Shown: in pieces, positions 45,919 to 54,752 of the stretch
Numbering within the stretch: the stretch's first letter is position 1
How the letters are laid out: the number at the start of each line of letters is the position of its first letter
Program-made: the position numbers and the translations under genes
The notes under the pieces: model-generated
Database searches by the model: none
Told to the model about the DNA's origin: nothing
The model's input: the letters and a program-made list of their open reading frames with translations, nothing else
Assembly: GCF_014764405.1 (NCBI RefSeq)
Contig: NZ_CP061725.1
Location: forward strand, 6,448,001-6,512,000
DNA from: Micromonospora craniellae
GTDB taxonomy: Bacteria > Actinomycetota > Actinomycetes > Mycobacteriales > Micromonosporaceae
Length of the DNA: 64,000 nt
Direction of reading: 5' to 3'

Positions 45919-46629
45919 TCCTGCGCCGTCAAGACACTCGCCGGCAACAGCTCCGTAACGGAGCACACCGAGACATAGGCCAACATCGACAGGCTACCGA
46001 AAGATTGTGCGCGGTGGCGCCCCCGCCCAGGTCACCCCGCGTGCGACGGATAGGTGCGTGAACCCGGTCGGGAGCGGGCGCGACGCCCGCCAACCCAGAG
46101 CGGACGACACGCCGCACCGGAGGTCGGGACGACAGCGACGCGGGAACCCGTTCGATCCGCTCCGACCTGCTCGAACGAGCCGCCACGCCGACCGGACCGG
46201 ACCACGCGATGGCACACCGCCGCCCGCCCACGCATCGCGTCGCCGCCCGCCCCGCGCCTCCCCGTCGCCCCGACCGCCACGCGCCCCCGACCTTCGCGCA
46301 CGACCTGCGCGCATCCGTACGCGCACCGGGACGCGACCGGCGGGTCCCGGACGCCACTCTCCCTCCGCCGGCCGACGACCGACACGCGACCGGCCGACAC
46401 CGGAAACCCCCCCGTTCGGGGGGCCCAAAGATGAGCGTTAACATCACCGATCCATCAGACGATCAAGTGAGCGCAGCGCCAGCGCGGCCCGCCTGACCGT
46501 ACGTCGCCTCGAATTCAGGCACGCATCCCTCGCTGACGTGCACGACCACTCGAAGCATCCGGGGCGGCACCGGCACCGAACCTCCTGCACGCGCTCCGGT
46601 AACGACTCCCGGCGATTTACAGAACTGTA
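45919..46629. other. non-coding divergent interval araB / GH27
   Basis: With its flanks about 1 kb separates araB from the GH27 gene. The stretch 46000-46420 has low-complexity CG-rich composition whose open frames on both strands show no recognisable protein. A CCCCCCG-TT-CGGGGGG hairpin lies near 46407-46423. I see no gene in it. Confidence 0.5.
46430..46443. promoter_or_regulatory. LacI-type operator candidate
   Basis: GATGAGCGTTAACA; its last 11 bases are the inverse of the site before araB. Located 455 bp upstream of the GH27 start and between divergent genes. Confidence 0.5.
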
Positions 46630-46643
46630 TGTCAGCGATAACA
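46630..46643. promoter_or_regulatory. LacI-type operator candidate before GH27
   Basis: TGTCAGCGATAACA shares 13 of 14 bases with the site at 26068 in front of the GH43 gene, suggesting common control of the secreted glycosidases. Confidence 0.55.
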
Positions 46644-46897
46644 TTCGCGACATCGATGCCGGAGCGTGGCCGGCTGAAGACACCAGCGGCCACGGCAGAG
46701 GCGACGGTGCTGGCCGCCGGTCCACGGGCAGCACCGTCGGCGGCAGGCGCCCCGCCACCGCCGGTGACGAGCGTCCACGACGGCGACGTGCCGCCGGCGC
46801 ACCACGCACGCCTGTACCGCCACCACCGGCCGGGCACCTCGTGGCCGGTCATCGACGAAGGACATCTGTTGGCTCCGCGACCTTGAAGGAGGTCCGA

Positions 46898-48541
46898 ATG
46901 CGCGCACGACCACGATGGTTGGCCGTCCTGAGCGTCCTGATGTTGACGTTCACGGCCGTCGTCGTCGACGGGCTCCACTCGCCGAGACCCGCCCAGGCAC
47001 TCAACAACGGGGTGGCCCGTACACCACCGATGGGATGGAACACCTGGAACACCTTCGGGTGCAACATCAACGAGACGCTGATCCGGCAGATGGCCGACGC
47101 GATCGTCTCCACCGGGATGCGGGACCTCGGCTACAAGTACGTCGTCGTCGACGACTGCTGGTTCGACCCGAACCGCGACGCCCAAGGCAACCTACAGGCC
47201 CACCCCGGGCGGTTCCCCAGCGGCATGAAGGCACTCGGCGACTACCTGCACGCCCGAGGCCTGCTCTTCGGCCTCTACCAGGTGCCCCGGGAGAAGACCT
47301 GCGCCCAGTACTTCGGGGCGTGGCCGGGCTCCACCGGCAGCCTGGGACACGAGTACCAGGACGCTCGCCAGTTCGCCGCCTGGGGCGTGGACTTCCTCAA
47401 GTACGACTGGTGTTCGCCCTGGGGGACCATCAACGACCAGGTTGCGGGCTTCGCCCTGATGCGTGACGCGCTCGCCGCCACCGGTCGACCGATCGTCTAC
47501 AGCATCAACCCGAACAGCATCCACGAGAAGACCGGGCCGCAGCGCAACTGGGGCGACGTGGCCAACATGTGGCGGACCACCGAGGACATCACCAACTCGT
47601 GGAACACCGGGCAGACCAACGGCTTCCCGATGGGCATCCAGAACATCATCGACGTCACCGTGCCCCTCGCCTCGTACGCCGCACCGGGCGCCTTCAACGA
47701 CCAGGACATGATGGTGGTCGGCAACGGGGGCATGAACGACACCGAGATGCGCAGCCACTTCGCGCTCTGGTCGATCATGGCCTCGCCGCTGATCGCCGGC
47801 AACGACATCCGCAGCGCCAACGCGGCGACGCTGGCCATTCTGCGCAACCAGCAACTGATCGCGATCAACCAGGACCCGCTGGGCGTGCAGGCCGTGCAGG
47901 TGTCCAACGACGGCACCCGCCGGGTGCTGGCCAAGCGGCTAGCCAACGGCGACGTCGCAGTGGCCCTGCTCAACCAGGGCTCGTCCACCACGACCGTGTC
48001 CACCACCGCATCTGCCATCGGCAAGTCCGGCAGCTCGTTCACCCTCCGCGACGCGTGGACCAACGCCACCTCGACCAGCACCGGCGCGATCTCCGCCAGC
48101 GTGCCGGCACACGGCACGGCGGTCTACCGGGTCAGCGGCGGCGGGACGACCAACCCGCCGGCCACCTTCCGACTGCGTAGCGAGTCCTCCGGCCGGTGCC
48201 TCGACGTCGACAACGGCGGCACCGCCAACGGCACCGCCACGCTGATCTGGGACTGCCACGGCAACAGCAACCAGAGCTTCACCCAGAGCGGCCAGACGCT
48301 GCGTGTCCTCGGCAAGTGCCTGGACATCTCCACGACCGCCACCGCCGGCACCCCGGTGCGGATCTGGGACTGCAACGGCGGTACCAACCAGCAATGGACC
48401 TTCAACGGCAACGGCACGATCAGCAGCGTCCGTTTCCCGAACATCTGCCTGGACGTGGACAACAACGGGACCGCGAACGGCACCGCGGTCCTGGTCTGGA
48501 GCTGCCACACCGCCGCCAACCAACGGTGGAGCCGGGCCTGA
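46898..48541 (+). CDS. secreted GH27 galactosidase/arabinopyranosidase with CBM13
   Basis: A 547-residue exported enzyme. The signal peptide is roughly residues 1-35 (LAVLSVLMLTFTAVVVDG). The GH27 barrel starts RTPPMGWNTWNTFGCNINE; the nucleophile is the Asp in DFLKYDWCSPW and the acid/base the second Asp of FNDQDMMVVGNG. A beta-sandwich follows, then a C-terminal ricin-type CBM13 (about 425-547) with three SGRCLDVDN-, GKCLDIS- and NICLDVDN-type repeats and QQWTF/QRWSRA ends. The ribosome site AAGGAGG lies 5 nt before ATG. GH27 includes alpha-galactosidases and beta-L-arabinopyranosidases; the arabinose context makes the latter plausible. Confidence 0.87.
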   Translation: MRARPRWLAVLSVLMLTFTAVVVDGLHSPRPAQALNNGVARTPPMGWNTWNTFGCNINETLIRQMADAIVSTGMRDLGYKYVVVDDCWFDPNRDAQGNLQAHPGRFPSGMKALGDYLHARGLLFGLYQVPREKTCAQYFGAWPGSTGSLGHEYQDARQFAAWGVDFLKYDWCSPWGTINDQVAGFALMRDALAATGRPIVYSINPNSIHEKTGPQRNWGDVANMWRTTEDITNSWNTGQTNGFPMGIQNIIDVTVPLASYAAPGAFNDQDMMVVGNGGMNDTEMRSHFALWSIMASPLIAGNDIRSANAATLAILRNQQLIAINQDPLGVQAVQVSNDGTRRVLAKRLANGDVAVALLNQGSSTTTVSTTASAIGKSGSSFTLRDAWTNATSTSTGAISASVPAHGTAVYRVSGGGTTNPPATFRLRSESSGRCLDVDNGGTANGTATLIWDCHGNSNQSFTQSGQTLRVLGKCLDISTTATAGTPVRIWDCNGGTNQQWTFNGNGTISSVRFPNICLDVDNNGTANGTAVLVWSCHTAANQRWSRA

Positions 48542-48587
48542 CGACGGCGCGGACCCGTCGCCCGGCGCGGCGCGACCGGGTGACGGG

Positions 48588-48615
48588 CCGGGCGGGTGCC
48601 ACGACACCCGCCCGG
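48588..48615 (+). terminator. hairpin after GH27 gene
   Basis: 11-bp perfect stem (48588-48598 with 48605-48615, arm CCGGGCGGGTG) and a 6-nt loop. It lies between the GH27 gene and the convergent transporter operon. Confidence 0.65.
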
Positions 48616-48714
48616 TCTGCGGCGGGCGTCTCGGCGGGTACGCCGACCGGACGGGTGTGTCCAAGCAGTGGGACGACGTCAAGCGCGGGCCAACCAGGGA
48701 CTCGACTACAGGGC

Positions 48715-49965
48715 CTAGCGGCCCGCGCCCGCACGCCGCTTGTTGTAGACGTCGAAGGCGACGGCGACCAGCAGCACCAGCCCCTTCACCACCGACTGCA
48801 TCGACTGGTCCACGCCCATCAACTGCATGCCGTTGCTCATCACCGCCATGATCAGGCCACCGACCATCGCGCCGACGACCGTGCCGACGCCACCGGTGAC
48901 GGCCGCGCCGCCGATGAAGGCCGCCGCGATCGCGTCGAGCTCGAACATGTTGCCGGCGGCGGGCTGCGCGCCGTTCGAGCGTGAGGAGAAGATGATGCCG
49001 GCCACGGCCGACAGGAAGCCCATGTTGACGAAGATCCAGAAGTTGACGGTCTTCACCTTGACGCCCGACAACATCGCCGCGGGGAGGTTGCCGCCGATGG
49101 CGTACACCTGGCGGCCGAAGACCGTCCGCCGGGTGAGCATGCCGTAGGCCAGCACCAACGCGGCGAGGATGATCAGCACGATGGGCAGGCCCCGGGCGTG
49201 CGCCAACTGCCAGGCGAAGTACATGACCACCGCGCCGACCAGCGCCATCCGCGCCACGAACAGCGCGAACGACTCCACCGGCTGCTGGTAGCGGATGCGC
49301 GCCACCCGGGTCCGGAAGCAGCTCACCACGTAGCCGGCCACCGCGATGGCACCGATGAGCAGCGTGAACGCGTCGTACCCGTCACCACCGATGAGTCCGT
49401 TGAGGAAGCCCGCGGCGATCCTGTTGTACTCGGCCGGGAACGGCGACAGCGAGATGTTGTCCAGCACCCGCAGGGTGAGACCACGGAACAGCAGCATTCC
49501 GGCCAGGGTCACGATGAAGGCGGGGATGCCGACGTACGCGACCCAGAAGCCGTGCCACGCGCCGACCGCAAGCCCGACCACCAGCGCGGCCACCACGCCC
49601 ATCCACCAGGGTTGGCCCTGCCGGATGACCACCACGGCGGATACCGCGCCGGTCAACGCGACCACCGAGCCGACCGACAGGTCGATGTGTCCGCCGATGA
49701 TCACGATGACCATGCCGATCGCGAGCACCAGGATGTACGAGTACTGCAGGACGATGTTGGTGATGTTGCCCGGGCTCAGCGAGAGTCCGTCGGTGAGGAA
49801 CGCGAAGAGCGCGACGATGACGACGAGTGCGACGAAGATGCCGCTCTGCCGCAGGTTGTTCATGATGAGCGTACGGGGGTCGCCGCTGCCGACGTGCAGC
49901 GCGGCGGCGGGAGCACTCTCGGTCGACGGGCCCTTCGAGTCCGAGGAGGGCTTGGTGCTGGTCAT
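48715..49965 (-). CDS. mmsB: multiple-monosaccharide ABC permease
   Basis: A 416-residue CUT2 permease of the GguB/MmsB/XylH class, longer than ribose-type permeases owing to an added central membrane region. The signature AIGMVIVIIGGHIDLSVGSV occurs near residue 92 and FGRQVYAIGGNLPAAMLSGV near residue 300. The ATG at 49965 overlaps the upstream ATPase stop by 4 bp. It works with the ATPase and ChvE-like protein of the same operon to import aldoses such as xylose, arabinose or galactose. Confidence 0.88.
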   Translation of the reverse strand: MTSTKPSSDSKGPSTESAPAAALHVGSGDPRTLIMNNLRQSGIFVALVVIVALFAFLTDGLSLSPGNITNIVLQYSYILVLAIGMVIVIIGGHIDLSVGSVVALTGAVSAVVVIRQGQPWWMGVVAALVVGLAVGAWHGFWVAYVGIPAFIVTLAGMLLFRGLTLRVLDNISLSPFPAEYNRIAAGFLNGLIGGDGYDAFTLLIGAIAVAGYVVSCFRTRVARIRYQQPVESFALFVARMALVGAVVMYFAWQLAHARGLPIVLIILAALVLAYGMLTRRTVFGRQVYAIGGNLPAAMLSGVKVKTVNFWIFVNMGFLSAVAGIIFSSRSNGAQPAAGNMFELDAIAAAFIGGAAVTGGVGTVVGAMVGGLIMAVMSNGMQLMGVDQSMQSVVKGLVLLVAVAFDVYNKRRAGAGR

Positions 49966-51500
49966 CCGACGGTTTCCTTGTCCTTCGCCATGAGTTCCAT
50001 GAGCTTCTCCTGGGTGGCCTCGCCGACCGGCACCATCCCGGTGATCCGACCCGCCGACATCGTGTAGATGCGGTCGCACATGCCGAGCAGCTCGGGCAGT
50101 TCCGAGGAGATGATGATGACCGCCTTACCGGCGGCGACCAGCTGATTGACGATCGTGTAGATCTCGAACTTCGCGCCGACGTCGATGCCCCGCGTCGGCT
50201 CGTCCAGGATCAGCACGTCCGGGTCGGTGAAGAGCCACTTCGACAGCACGACCTTCTGCTGGTTGCCACCGGAGAGCTTGCCCACCACCGACATCACGCT
50301 CGGCGCCTTGATGTGCATGTCGCGCCGGCTCGCCTCGGCGACCTTGGTCTCTTCGTTGTCGTGCACCCAGCCGAGGCGGGCGAGCTTGCGCAGTCCGGCT
50401 GCGGAGACGTTGTGGCGGATGTCGTCGATAAGGTTGAGGCCGTACCGCTTGCGGTCCTCGGTGGCGTACGCGATGCCGTTGTGGATGGCCTCCGCGACGG
50501 ACCGCGCCCGGACCTCGCGGCCGTGCATGAACAGCCGGCCGGAGATGTCCCGGCCGTACGACCGGCCGAAGACGCTCATCGCCAACTCTGTCCGCCCGGC
50601 ACCCATCAGCCCGGCGATGCCGACCACCTCGCCGGCGCGCACGTTGAGACCGGCGCTCTGGACGACCAGCCGGTCCTGCGTCGGGTGCCGCACCGACCAG
50701 TCCTCGATCCGCAGCACCTCCGGGCCCGGTGACGAGACCCGGTCAGGGTAGAAGCTGTCCAGGTCGCGGCCGACCATGCCACGGATGATCCGTTCCTGGG
50801 TCACCTCACCGGAGGCCATCTCCAGCCGTTCCACGGTGCGGCCGTCGCGCAGCACGGTGGTCGAGTCGGCGATGGCGGTGATCTCGTTGAGCTTGTGCGA
50901 GATCATGATGCAGGTGATGCCCTGGTCGCGCAGCCGCCGCATCAGGTCGAGCAGGTGCGCCGAGTCGATGTCGTTGAGGGCGGCGGTCGGCTCGTCCAGG
51001 ATGAGCAGCCGGACCTTCTTCGAGATCGCCTTGGCGATCTCGACCAGTTGCTGCTTGCCGACGCCGAGTTGCACCACCGGGGTCACCGGGTTCTCCGGCA
51101 GCCCGACCGAGGCGAGCAGCTTCGCCGCCTCGGCGTTGGTGCGGTTCCAGTCGATCAGGCCGCTGCGTCCACGGCGCTCGTTGCCGAGGAAGATGTTCTC
51201 GGCGATCGACAGGTACGGCACCAGGGCGAGCTCCTGGTGGATGATGACGATGCCCCGGTCCTCGCTGTCCCGGATGCCCCGGAAGTGCACCGGTACGCCG
51301 TCGAGGAGGATCTCGCCGTCGTAGCTGCCGGACGGGTAGACGCCCGACAGCACCTTCATCAGCGTCGACTTGCCGGCGCCGTTCTCGCCGCAGATGGCGT
51401 GGATCTCCCCCCGGCGTACGGCGAGGGAGACGTCCTGGAGAGCCGCCACCCCGGGGAACGTCTTGGTGATGTGACGCATCTCGAGGATGTGGTCGTCCAT
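49962..51500 (-). CDS. mmsA: multiple-monosaccharide ABC ATPase
   Basis: A 512-residue duplicated CUT2 ATPase. First half: GENGAGKSTLMKVLSG, then IVIIHQELALVPYLS and LLILDEPTAALND. Second half: GLMGAGRTELAMSVF, KLSGGNQQKVVLSKWL and LILDEPTRGIDVGAKFEIY. The ATG at 51500 has AGGA 8 nt upstream; the GTG two codons earlier is too close to it. It resembles GguA/XylG. Confidence 0.9.
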   Translation of the reverse strand: MDDHILEMRHITKTFPGVAALQDVSLAVRRGEIHAICGENGAGKSTLMKVLSGVYPSGSYDGEILLDGVPVHFRGIRDSEDRGIVIIHQELALVPYLSIAENIFLGNERRGRSGLIDWNRTNAEAAKLLASVGLPENPVTPVVQLGVGKQQLVEIAKAISKKVRLLILDEPTAALNDIDSAHLLDLMRRLRDQGITCIMISHKLNEITAIADSTTVLRDGRTVERLEMASGEVTQERIIRGMVGRDLDSFYPDRVSSPGPEVLRIEDWSVRHPTQDRLVVQSAGLNVRAGEVVGIAGLMGAGRTELAMSVFGRSYGRDISGRLFMHGREVRARSVAEAIHNGIAYATEDRKRYGLNLIDDIRHNVSAAGLRKLARLGWVHDNEETKVAEASRRDMHIKAPSVMSVVGKLSGGNQQKVVLSKWLFTDPDVLILDEPTRGIDVGAKFEIYTIVNQLVAAGKAVIIISSELPELLGMCDRIYTMSAGRITGMVPVGEATQEKLMELMAKDKETVG

Positions 51501-51601
51501 CTGCACCGTCCTGGCGATCTGTGTCGTGCGGGTTGTCCTGGATGGTCGATGCGGGTGGGGCTCGGCGGCGGTGTCCGCCGCCGAGCCCCCGGGTGTCGCC
51601 G

Positions 51602-52738
51602 TCAGCTCTTGGCCTGACCGGCGGCGACCTCCTCGGCGGTGTAGTAGCCGGAGTCGATCAGCACCTTCTGGATGTCGTCTTTGAAGACGGTCTCGACCGG
51701 CAGCAGGTACGACGGGACGACCTTGACCCCGTTGTTGTAGGTCTCGCTGTCGTTGGCCTCGGGCGTCTTGTCCTGGAGGAACGCCTCACCGGCGAGCACG
51801 GCCTGGTCGGCCAGCAGGCGGGTGTCCTTGAAGATGGTGGAGCTCTGGATGCCGTCGTTGATCAGCTTGACCGAGGCGATCTCGGCGTCCTGCCCGGTGA
51901 CCACCGGGATCTCGTCGACGCCCCGGTAGCCGGCGTTCTGCAGGGCGGTGATGATGCCGCGCGAGATGCCGTCGTACGGCGACAGCACGCCGTCCACCTT
52001 GCTGTTGTCGTTGTAGCTGGAGGTCAGCAGGTCCTCCATCCGCTTCTGCGCGGCCTCCTGCTGCCAGCGCAGGATCGCCACCTGCTCGATCTTGGTCTGC
52101 CCGGACTTCACCGTGAGCGTGCCGGCGTCGATGAACGGCTTGAGGGTGTCCATCGCCCCGTCGAAGAAGAAGTGGGCGTTGTTGTCGTCAAGCGACCCGG
52201 CGAACAGCTCGATGTTGAACGGGCCGGTCGCCTCGCCCTTCGCGCCGTCCTTGGTCTGCAGACCGAGGCCGACCAGAAGCGCGCTGGCCTGGGCCACGCC
52301 GACCTTGTAGTTGTCGAAACTGACGTAGAAGTCGACGTTCGGGCTGTCCCGGATGAGGCGGTCGTAGGAGATGACCGGGATCTTCGCGTCGGCCGCCGCC
52401 TGCAACTGTCCACTCAGGGCGGTGCCGTCGATCGCGGCGATGATCAGTACGTCGGCGCCACGGGTGATCATCTGGTCGACCTGCTGCGACTGGGTCGGGA
52501 TGTCGTCACCGGCGTACTGGAGGTCGACCTTGTAGCCCTTGGCTTCCAGCTTCTCCTTGACGGAGTTGCCGTCGGCGATCCACCGCTCGGAGGTCTGGGT
52601 CGGCATCGAGACGCCGATGGTGAGGTCGGACGGCTTCTCGTCGCTGGTGCTGCCGCTGCCGGCACCGTCGCCACTGCACGCCGCCATACTCAGCGCCAGG
52701 GCGGCGCTACCGAGAGCGGCCAGAATTCTTCTGCTCAC
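51602..52738 (-). CDS. chvE: ChvE-like sugar-binding lipoprotein
   Basis: A 378-residue lipoprotein binding monosaccharides. The lipobox is ALSMAACSG. The mature part starts with TIGVSMPTQTSERWIADGNS, typical of ChvE/XylF, with GDDIPTQSQQVDQMITRGAD, VISYDRLIRDSPNVDFYVSF and VVTGQDAEIASVKLI. ChvE proteins bind several aldoses including arabinose, xylose and galactose. The GTG start has GGGGAAG upstream. A LacI-like operator lies 66 bp upstream, and the remnant of a LacI gene is divergent beyond it. Confidence 0.9.
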   Translation of the reverse strand: MSRRILAALGSAALALSMAACSGDGAGSGSTSDEKPSDLTIGVSMPTQTSERWIADGNSVKEKLEAKGYKVDLQYAGDDIPTQSQQVDQMITRGADVLIIAAIDGTALSGQLQAAADAKIPVISYDRLIRDSPNVDFYVSFDNYKVGVAQASALLVGLGLQTKDGAKGEATGPFNIELFAGSLDDNNAHFFFDGAMDTLKPFIDAGTLTVKSGQTKIEQVAILRWQQEAAQKRMEDLLTSSYNDNSKVDGVLSPYDGISRGIITALQNAGYRGVDEIPVVTGQDAEIASVKLINDGIQSSTIFKDTRLLADQAVLAGEAFLQDKTPEANDSETYNNGVKVVPSYLLPVETVFKDDIQKVLIDSGYYTAEEVAAGQAKS

Positions 52739-52803
52739 TGGCTTCCCCAATCTGGAACTCGCGCCGTCGCACCGGCTGCGCGGATCGCACTTCGGGGCCC
52801 AAG

Positions 52804-52817
52804 TGTTAGCGCTCACA
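52804..52817. promoter_or_regulatory. LacI-type operator before chvE-like gene
   Basis: TGTTAGCGCTCACA, the closest in the window to the canonical TGTTAGCGCTAACA palindrome. It lies between the transporter operon and the decayed LacI gene. Confidence 0.7.
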
Positions 52818-53159
52818 TTGTCCGGGTCAACACCTCGCCGGAAATCCAGCGGTCACGTTCTCGTAACGAAGCCGAGACTCCACCGGTCGGCCGAATCGCC
52901 GCAGGCCAGAGGCGTCACACATCGAAGGGAATCGTATCTTCACGCCGGGCACCCGAATAGCTTTCATCGAGACCAGAGAATACGCCAACCCGCGCCCCGA
53001 GGCGATGGGCAAGGGTCCCGGGCCGCCGGATCCGTCGACACCCGTACGCCGCCCTGCGCGCGGCCTACGAGGCCCAGGGCAAGACGCCCGCACAGATCGC
53101 CGAGTTGCTGCACTACACCGAGTATGGAGTTGCGGCTGATGAATTGCAGCGGGATGGGC

Positions 53160-53583
53160 GCCGACCTCCAGACCCAGGGCGACGCGGCGTTCGAGCAGCA
53201 CGCCATCGAGGCGATCCTCGACCGTCAGGTCGACGGCGTGATCTACGCGGCCATGGCCACCCGCCGGCTGACCGTGCCGAAGGCCATCCTCAACGGCCCG
53301 GTGGTGCTGCTCAACGCCACCAGCGCGGAGGATCTGCCCAGCGTCCTGCCCGACGACGAGCGGGCCGGTGCCACGATCGGTGATCTCCTTCGACGACGAC
53401 CCGATCGCCTCCTGGCTGCGCCCGGGCCTGTCCACCGCCGCCATCCCGCACGAGCGGATGGGCCGCCGGGCGGTGGAGCTGCTGCTCGACAAGGACCACT
53501 CCGGCCCAGCGCTGGTGCCGATGCGCCGTCGCCGTTCGGTCGCGGCTCCCGCCGCCCGGACGCCGATGCCGGCACCGGCGTCC
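53160..53583 (+). pseudogene. LacI-family regulator remnant
   Basis: Parts of a LacI sugar-binding domain only: TQGDAAFEQHAIEAILDRQV with DGVIYAAMATRRLTVPKAIL, then after a frame change and loss of about 80 residues VISFDDDPIASWLRPGLSTA with AIPHERMGRRAVELLLDKDH. The DNA-binding domain is gone. A preceding open stretch (YAALRAAYEAQGKTPAQIAE) is protein-like but I cannot place it. It was presumably the local repressor of the divergent chvE-mmsAB operon. Confidence 0.65.
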
Positions 53584-53611
53584 TGACCGGGCGGTTCCGG
53601 GCAGGCGCGGC

Positions 53612-53776
53612 TCAGCTTGACGGGTCGGCGTGCATTCGACGCCGCTCTCCCGGGGTGAGGCCGATGCCGGACGCCTCGGTGGTGAAGACCGAGACGTCAC
53701 CCAGCTCCCAGACGGCCATCCGGACGTACATGGCGCCGTCCGGGTTCTCGTGGATCACGTGGCACGGCGCCGGTGG
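53612..53776 (-). pseudogene. unrecognised C-terminal fragment
   Basis: About 53 codons ending in a stop read as plausible protein (CHVIHENPDGAMYVRMAVWE then LGDVSVFTTEASGIGLTPGE) but have no start. I do not recognise the family. It abuts the flavin reductase stop codon, so a gene was probably truncated here. Confidence 0.3.
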
Positions 53777-54316
53777 TCAGGCGGCGACCGGCCCGGCCCA
53801 GCCGTCGGCGCCGGCCACCAGGCCGGTGTACCCGCCCCGGTGGTAGAGCAACGGCGAGCCGGTGGCCGGGCTGCGGACCAGTTCCGGCTCGGCCAGCACG
53901 ATGGCGTGGCTGCCGACCGGCACCCGATCGATCACCCGGCACAGCAGCCAGGCGAGCGTGTCGTCGAGGATCGGCACGCCCTCGGGGCCGACCTGCCACC
54001 TGGTCGGCGCGGCGAACCGGTCGATGCCGCTGGTGGCGAAGGTCCGGGCGAGGTCCTGCTGATGAAGGGCGAGCAGGTGGACACCGACGTGCCGGGCGGC
54101 GGCCACGGTAGGCCAACTGGAGGAGCCGAGGTTGAGGCAGAACGACACGACCGGCGGCGACAACGACACCGACGTGAAGGACGTGGCGGTGAAGCCGGCC
54201 GCCGGAGTACCCGGCGCGGTGACCACGGTGACCGTGCTGGCCTGGTGCCGCAGCAGGGTACGGATCTCGTCGGCGTCGGCCTCGACGGGCGGCTGATCGT
54301 CGGTGGGCGGTGTCAC
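53777..54316 (-). CDS. flavin reductase family protein
   Basis: A 179-residue FMN-binding split-barrel flavin reductase (HpaC-like) supplying reduced flavin to monooxygenases. Marks: RHQASTVTVVTAPGTPAAGF, TATSFTSVSLSPPVVSFCLN and LLYHRGGYTG. GGGAGGACCCC precedes the GTG. The start overlaps the stop of the DUF1684 remnant upstream by 4 bp, so the two were once cotranscribed. No partner oxygenase is visible. Confidence 0.82.
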   Translation of the reverse strand: MTPPTDDQPPVEADADEIRTLLRHQASTVTVVTAPGTPAAGFTATSFTSVSLSPPVVSFCLNLGSSSWPTVAAARHVGVHLLALHQQDLARTFATSGIDRFAAPTRWQVGPEGVPILDDTLAWLLCRVIDRVPVGSHAIVLAEPELVRSPATGSPLLYHRGGYTGLVAGADGWAGPVAA

Positions 54317-54654
54317 GGGGTCCTCCCGGGGATGGTGCGCTTCGGCTGGGCGGCACCGGCCACCCGCCGCTCGTACGGGATCTTCTCGCCGGCCTCGACG
54401 GCGACCGGTAACCGGTTCTCCGGCGGCGGCAGGGGGCAGGTCGCGAAGTCGGTGTACGCGCAGGGCAGGTTGGTGGCCCGGTTGAAGTCCACGGTGAACT
54501 CGATCGTGCCGGGAGCGTCGTACACGTGCTGGAGACCCTCCACGGCGGCGCCGACGGTGGTCGGGCGGGGGCTGTCGAAGGGGACGAACCGTCCGGGCCG
54601 GACCCAGCGCGTCGTCGGCGGGTACGCCGGGGTGCCCCGGAAGGCGGTCCGCAA
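54313..54654 (-). pseudogene. DUF1684 protein, N-terminally truncated
   Basis: About 113 codons corresponding to the C-terminal half of a DUF1684 protein: YDAPGTIEFTVDFNRATNLP followed by CAYTDFATCPLPPPENRLPV and AVEAGEKIPYER. Full proteins have roughly 200-280 residues. Only a TTG is available as a start, and the upstream sequence turns into hairpins belonging to the sulfate operon terminator. Function of DUF1684 is unknown. Confidence 0.6.
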
Positions 54655-54723
54655 GATCCCGGATCGAGTGGCCTCATGGTCGCGAGGATGCCACTCGGTC
54701 CGGGATCGCGCACGCTCGTGCGC
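54655..54723 (-). terminator. tandem hairpins after sulfate operon
   Basis: An 18-bp stem with one mismatch (54655-54672 with 54690-54707) and an 8-bp perfect stem CGCGCACG-CT-CGTGCGCG (54706-54723). Both lie downstream of cysA on the minus strand. Confidence 0.65.
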
Positions 54724-54752
54724 GGTACGCGTCGGGGTCGACGAGGCGCTCG

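Noticed and set aside
45994..46447. Open frames on both strands between araB and the GH27 gene
   Set aside because: Low-complexity Arg/Gly/Pro-rich translations in all frames and no ribosome site; treated as non-coding.
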